Below are positions 59,877 to 64,000 of a stretch of 64,000 bases of DNA, piece after piece (the first letter of the stretch is position 1; each line of letters opens with the position of its first letter). Location of the stretch: NCBI RefSeq assembly GCF_900113865.1, contig NZ_FOQY01000040.1:1-64000 (forward strand), written 5' to 3'. Source of the DNA: Streptosporangium canum (GTDB lineage: Bacteria > Actinomycetota > Actinomycetes > Streptosporangiales > Streptosporangiaceae). The notes beneath the pieces are model-generated. The model did no database searches. It saw only the letters and a program-made list of their open reading frames with translations, and had not been told where the DNA came from. Position numbers and translations under genes: made by a program.

Positions 59877-61463
59877 ATGACCAACCGGCCCCGGGCCAGT
59901 CTGCAGCGGATCCTGGAAGACCTGGGCAGCACCGTGCTGGACGTGGCGGCCTCTCCCGGAGAGCTCGACGCCGAGGTCACGGGCGTGCACATCTACGACC
60001 CCCTCGACGAGCTGCTGCTCCCCGAGGGGGGCATCCTGCTCGCCGTCGGGGTCGACCGTGCCGAGCAGATCTGCGCCCTGCTCGACGCGGCGGGCCCGGC
60101 GGCGGGCGTCGTCGTCAAGCAACCGGTGGACGTCGACGAGCTCGTCCGGGCGAAGGTCCTGGAGACCGGGGTGGCGGTGCTGGGTCTCACCCGTGCCGCC
60201 TCCTGGGCGCAGGTGGCCGCGCTGCTGCGCTCCCTGCTGGCGGAGGGCGACCTCGCCGAACCGGGGGAGGCCCCGCCGGACGACCTGTTCGCGCTGGCCA
60301 ACGCCGTGTGCGCGCTCCTGGACGCGCCGGTCACCATCGAGGACCGGTCATCGCGGGTGCTGGCCTACTCCGGGCGGCAGGACGAGGCCGATCCCGGCAG
60401 GGTGGAGACCGTGCTCGGCCGCCAGGTGCCGGAACGGTACCGGCGGATGCTGGAGGAACGCGGGTTCTTCCGCCAGCTCTACCAGAGCCGTGAGCCGATC
60501 TACATGGAGCTGGACGACGACAGCATCAACCGGGCGGCGGTGGCCGTCCGGTCCGGGGACGAGATCCTCGGCTCCATCTGGGCCGCCGTGCGGGAGCCGC
60601 TGAGCGACCAGCGGCAGCGCGCCCTCGCCGACGCAGCCAAGATCGTCGCGCTGCAGCTGCTCCGGCAGCGGGCCGGGGCGGACACCAGGCGCAGGCTCCG
60701 CGCCGACCTGCTCTCCACCGTGCTGGCGGGCGGCAGGGACGCGGCCGAGGCGGCCGGCCGGCTCGGCGTCGCCAGCGGGCGGCTGTGCGTGCTCGCGGCC
60801 CAGCTCAGCGGCGGACCGCACGCCGACGCCGCACACCGGGAGAGCGACCGGCAGCGGTTCTGCGACGCGCTCGCCCTGCACGTCGGGGCCATCCACCCCA
60901 AGGCCGCCGCCGCGCTGGTCGGCTCGGTGGCCTACGCCGTACTGCCGCTGCACGCCGGCGGCGGCGACGAGGAGGCGCGGGCCGTGCGGGTCGCCGAGAG
61001 CTTCCTCGTCCGTGTCGGCCCCCGGCACGCGGCCAACATCGGCGTGGGGCGTCTGGCGGGCAACCTGGCCGAGGTGGCCAGATCCCGGGCCGACGCCGAC
61101 CGGGCGCTGCGGGTGCTGCGCGCCCGCGAGGCGTCCGGCGCGGTCGCCGGCTACACCGGCGTGCACTTCGAGGCGCTGCTGCTGCGGCTGTCGGACCTGG
61201 TGGAGGCCGAGGAGCAGGTCCCCACCGGCCCCTACGAACGGCTGGTGAGCCACGACGCGGAGCACGGCAGCGAGCTGGTCGCCACCCTGCGGGCCTACCT
61301 GGACGCGTTCGGCGACGTCAACGCCGCCTCGGCCCGGGTGCACGTGCACGCCAACACCTTCCGCTACCGGTTGAAGCGGCTCGCCGAGATCAGCGGCCTG
61401 GATCTGGCCGATCCCGAGGCGCGCCTGACCGTGATGCTCCAGATGCGGCTCTTCGGGCGGTAG
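59877..61463 (+). CDS. PucR family transcriptional regulator (CdaR type)
   Basis: 528 residues if it starts at ATG 59877; ATG 59847 (TAATG overlap with the previous stop) is equally possible. The N-terminal PucR-like domain (TLDVAASPGELDAEVTGVHI, then LLPEGGILLAVGVD) is followed by a GGDEF-like or CdaR middle region, and the C-terminal helix-turn-helix VHVHANTFRYRLKRLAEISG near residues 480-500. Such regulators respond to small metabolites and activate adjacent genes. It is embedded between the hydrolases and the peptide ABC transporter, so it should control this peptide operon. This is the second PucR in the window. Confidence 0.9.
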   Translation: MTNRPRASLQRILEDLGSTVLDVAASPGELDAEVTGVHIYDPLDELLLPEGGILLAVGVDRAEQICALLDAAGPAAGVVVKQPVDVDELVRAKVLETGVAVLGLTRAASWAQVAALLRSLLAEGDLAEPGEAPPDDLFALANAVCALLDAPVTIEDRSSRVLAYSGRQDEADPGRVETVLGRQVPERYRRMLEERGFFRQLYQSREPIYMELDDDSINRAAVAVRSGDEILGSIWAAVREPLSDQRQRALADAAKIVALQLLRQRAGADTRRRLRADLLSTVLAGGRDAAEAAGRLGVASGRLCVLAAQLSGGPHADAAHRESDRQRFCDALALHVGAIHPKAAAALVGSVAYAVLPLHAGGGDEEARAVRVAESFLVRVGPRHAANIGVGRLAGNLAEVARSRADADRALRVLRAREASGAVAGYTGVHFEALLLRLSDLVEAEEQVPTGPYERLVSHDAEHGSELVATLRAYLDAFGDVNAASARVHVHANTFRYRLKRLAEISGLDLADPEARLTVMLQMRLFGR

Positions 61464-61558
61464 CACGATGGATCTCAGGCTTTTCGTGGCGGAGGACGAA
61501 GAAGGATCGCCGGGAAACGGCAAATGTGGGGCATCACCCCCACCTTCCTGGAGTCCCG

Positions 61559-63145
61559 ATGAGAAACACAGGAGTGGCGGCCGTGCTCGGCGCCCTCAGC
61601 CTGTCCGTGGCCGCGTGCGGCGGTACGGCGGACTCCCCGTCAGGCGGATCCGCCGGCGGTGGCACCTTCACCTTCGCGATCAGCAGCGACCCCGGGGTGC
61701 TCGACCCGGCCATGGGGGTGCTCTCGGTCACCAACACCGTGCTGTCGCTGGCCTACGACACGCTGGCCCGCATCGGTCCCGACGGCAAGATCATCCCTGG
61801 GCTGGCCGAGAAGTGGGACGTCAAACCCGACTCGGTGACCTTCACCCTCCGCAAGGACGTCACCTGCTCCGACGGCTCCAAGCTCACCCCCACCGACGTG
61901 GCCGCCAATGTCAACCACATCGCCGACCCGGCTTCCAAATCGCCGATCTACGGCGTGCTGGTGCCCACCGGGATGAAGGCCGAGGCGGACGACGCGGCGG
62001 GGACGGTGACGCTCTCCACCCCGAAGCCCTTCAGCTTCATCCTGCAGAGCACCCCGCTGGTGTTCATCGTCTGCGGCAAGGGGGTCGAGGACCGGTCGGT
62101 GCTGGCCCGCGGCACCTCCGGTTCCGGGCCCTACACGCTCACCGAGGCGGTGCCCAGCGACCACTACACCTTCCAGATCCGCAAGGACTACACCTGGGGG
62201 CCGGGCGGCGCCACCACGAAGGAGCCGGGACTGCCCGCCAAGGTCGTGCTGAAGGTCGTGCCGAACGAGCAGACCGCCGCCAACCTGCTGATCTCCGGTG
62301 ACCTCAACGGCGCGGTCGTCTACGGTCCCGACCGCGCCCGCCTGGAGGCCAGCCCGGGGATGGGCAAGACCGTCCAGGCCGCGGGCAACGGGCAGTTCTT
62401 CTACCATCAGGGAGACGACCGGCCCGCCAAGGACCCGGCGGTGCGCAAGGCGCTCACCCAGGCGATCAACCTCAAGGAGCTCGCCGGGATCGCCTCCACC
62501 GGCACCGGCCGCCCGGCCACCGGACTGGTGCTGGAGCCGCGGCCGTGCCAGGGCGACACCGTCACCGGCCACGTCCCGGCGTTCGACGCGGCCGCCGCGG
62601 GCGCCGCACTGGACGCCGCCGGCTGGAAGGCCGGCGCCGACGGCATCCGCGCCAAGGACGGCCGGAAGCTGGAGCTGCGCCTGCTCTACGCCACCACCAG
62701 GGGGCCGGGCGTGCTGGCCGCGGCCGAATACCTCGCCGCCGCGTGGAAGAAGGCGGGCGTCGATGTCAAGCTGAACGGCGTCATCGACACCAAGCTGTCG
62801 GAGTCGCTCAACGCCACCCAGGACTGGGACGTCGTCTGGCTGCCGATCGGCGTCACGCTTCCCACGCAGCTCGTCGGCTTCCTGTCCGGCCCGGCGGCGC
62901 CGAAGGGCGCCAACTTCTCCCACCTGGCCAACGCCCGCTACGAGAAGCTGGTGGCCGAGGCTCAGCTCAAGCCCGCCGAGGAGGGCTGCGCGCTCTGGCT
63001 GGAGTCGGAGTCCGCGCTGTTCGAGAACGCCGACCTGGTGCCGGTCGTGGAGACCACCGTGCTGACCGCGGCCAAGAACGCGAAGTTCGACATGATGGCG
63101 GGCCTGTTCATCCCGACCTCCATCCGGATGACCGAGGCGGGCTGA
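61559..63145 (+). CDS. Peptide/nickel ABC transporter substrate-binding lipoprotein (DppA/OppA type)
   Basis: 528 residues from the ATG at 61559 (GGAG 7 nt upstream). The N-terminus MRNTGVAAVLGALSLSVAAC ends in the lipobox SVAAC, so it is lipid-anchored. Family 5 binding-protein features follow: ISSDPGVLDPAMGVLSVTNT, GLAEKWDVKPDSVTFTLRKD, DPAVRKALTQAINLKELAGI and LEPRPCQGDTV. Family 5 proteins bind di- or oligopeptides, nickel, or sugars. With the S9 peptidase and PBP-like hydrolases upstream, di- or oligopeptides are the likely ligand, possibly D-amino-acid-containing (inference). The permease starts next, directly at the stop codon. Confidence 0.92.
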   Translation: MRNTGVAAVLGALSLSVAACGGTADSPSGGSAGGGTFTFAISSDPGVLDPAMGVLSVTNTVLSLAYDTLARIGPDGKIIPGLAEKWDVKPDSVTFTLRKDVTCSDGSKLTPTDVAANVNHIADPASKSPIYGVLVPTGMKAEADDAAGTVTLSTPKPFSFILQSTPLVFIVCGKGVEDRSVLARGTSGSGPYTLTEAVPSDHYTFQIRKDYTWGPGGATTKEPGLPAKVVLKVVPNEQTAANLLISGDLNGAVVYGPDRARLEASPGMGKTVQAAGNGQFFYHQGDDRPAKDPAVRKALTQAINLKELAGIASTGTGRPATGLVLEPRPCQGDTVTGHVPAFDAAAAGAALDAAGWKAGADGIRAKDGRKLELRLLYATTRGPGVLAAAEYLAAAWKKAGVDVKLNGVIDTKLSESLNATQDWDVVWLPIGVTLPTQLVGFLSGPAAPKGANFSHLANARYEKLVAEAQLKPAEEGCALWLESESALFENADLVPVVETTVLTAAKNAKFDMMAGLFIPTSIRMTEAG

Positions 63146-64000
63146 GTGGCCGGGACCACTCGCCCACCGGCCGGCGGGCGCCTGCTCGCCGGCCGGGTGC
63201 TCCCGGGCCGGACGCGCGGCGCGTTCGTGCTGCGGCACCTCGTCCGCTTCGTGATCTCGCTGGCCGTGCTGCTCGTCGCGTCGTTCGCGATGATCCACCT
63301 GATCCCGGGCGACCCGGTGCGCGCCTCGCTCGGCCCCGCCGCGCCGGTCGAGCTGATCGCCGCCAGGCGGGCCGCGCTCGGGCTGGACCAGCCGCTCCTG
63401 TCCCAGCTGGTGTCCTACGTCCGCAACGTGCTGGGCGGGGAGTTCGGCACGTCCTTCCTCAGCGGGGAACCGGTCGGCGAGGTCATCGCCGCCCGGCTCC
63501 CCAACACGCTCGTCCTCGCCCTGCTCGCGACCGTCGTGGCCCTGCTCGTCGCGGTGCCGCTGGGTATGTGGGCGGGGGTCCGCACCGAGAACGGCCGCAA
63601 CCGGGGCACCGAGGCGACCTTCACCTCCGCGACCGGCGCGGCCGTCGCGGTGCCCGAGTTCCTCTACTCGATCGCCCTGGTGACGGTGTTCGCGATCGGC
63701 CTCGGCTGGTTCCCGCCCGCCGGCAGGGGCGGGCCCGAATCCTACGTGCTGCCGATTCTCGCCCTGGCCATCGCGCCGGCGGCGATGATCGCCCGGATCT
63801 CCCGGGTGGAGACGCTGCGCGAGCTGGGCACCGACTACGTGCGGCTGGCGCGTGCCAAGCGGTTGCCCGCCGCCCGGCTGTACGTGCGGCACGTCCTGCC
63901 CAATACGCTCACCGCGACGCTCACCGTGGGCGGTCTGCTGCTCACCAGCCTGATCGCCGGAAGCGTGCTGGTCGAGTACGTCTTCGCGTGGCCGGGTCTC
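63146..64000 (+). CDS. Dipeptide ABC transporter permease (DppB type), C-terminus cut off by window edge
   Basis: 285 codons from GTG 63146, which directly follows the previous TGA; no stop before the edge. TM1 is FVISLAVLLVASFAMIHLIP, followed by GDPVRASLGP, the typical DppB segment. The EAA loop (ARISRVETLRELGTDYVRLA, then RAKRLPAARLYVRHVLPNTL) contacts the ATPase. The family is the peptide/nickel permease of ABC importers. DppC and ATPase genes probably lie beyond the window. Confidence 0.9.
   Translation, partial: MAGTTRPPAGGRLLAGRVLPGRTRGAFVLRHLVRFVISLAVLLVASFAMIHLIPGDPVRASLGPAAPVELIAARRAALGLDQPLLSQLVSYVRNVLGGEFGTSFLSGEPVGEVIAARLPNTLVLALLATVVALLVAVPLGMWAGVRTENGRNRGTEATFTSATGAAVAVPEFLYSIALVTVFAIGLGWFPPAGRGGPESYVLPILALAIAPAAMIARISRVETLRELGTDYVRLARAKRLPAARLYVRHVLPNTLTATLTVGGLLLTSLIAGSVLVEYVFAWPGL

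Noticed and set aside
61640-63892. 750-codon minus-strand frame opposite the peptide-binding protein and permease genes
   Set aside because: Shadow frame; Gly/Arg/Gln-rich, without any domain, and both plus-strand genes are well supported.

Overview
The window is high-GC actinobacterial chromosome. Codon third positions are strongly GC-biased, GTG and TTG starts are common, there is an Lsr2 nucleoid protein, and TetR, PucR, XRE-TPR and GntR regulators are abundant. This fits the Streptosporangiales (Nonomuraea or Streptosporangium type), but the family is inferred from gene style, not from a marker gene. Two genes run off the edges: a winged-helix replication-type protein at the left end and a dipeptide ABC permease at the right end.

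Layout. 1-7221: regulators (two TetR), a phosphatase, a VOC protein, small secreted proteins, a PASTA lipoprotein, an acyl-CoA dehydrogenase and an OsmC protein. 7221-16926: a segment bounded by identical 35-bp sequences in inverted orientation. At the left end this sequence is the 3' end of a decayed IS5-type transposase. Inside lie an agmatinase-family ureohydrolase, an N,N-dimethylformamidase large-subunit-like protein, a cupin, a PucR activator, an APC permease and a CehA/McbA metallohydrolase, which together look like a mobile amide or guanidino catabolic module. 17033-20188: an orphan molybdopterin hydroxylase subunit and lsr2. 20790-35355: twelve genes on the minus strand forming a carbon-catabolic supra-operon. 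It carries an alcohol dehydrogenase, a sugar ABC importer, an enolase-family dehydratase, a GntR regulator, an aldehyde dehydrogenase, DUF2804, glpD, glpK, a CoA-transferase and glutaryl-CoA dehydrogenase. Many of its junctions overlap, and a large nested palindrome sits at its head. 35690-49470: housekeeping and envelope genes (LMW phosphatase, YihY, arginine deiminase, MarC, beta-propeller proteins, a ferritin and a carotenoid oxygenase). 49784-52864: two paralogous XRE-TPR regulators flanking a 60-residue secreted peptide gene, arranged like a peptide-sensing locus. 53052-54116: a secreted GDSL hydrolase with a CBM2. 54424-64000: an S9 peptidase, three penicillin-recognising hydrolases, a PucR regulator and a dipeptide ABC transporter, which appear to form one peptide uptake and processing unit.

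A theme runs through the window. Short tandem repeats sit at or just past the 3' ends of at least five unrelated genes (30, 61, 17/18, 62/63 and 24 bp units). In the glpD-glpK gap the repeats have created small ORFs linked by ATGA overlaps. Likely promoters overlap palindromic operators at 1858-1889, 35358-35407 and 38156-38202.
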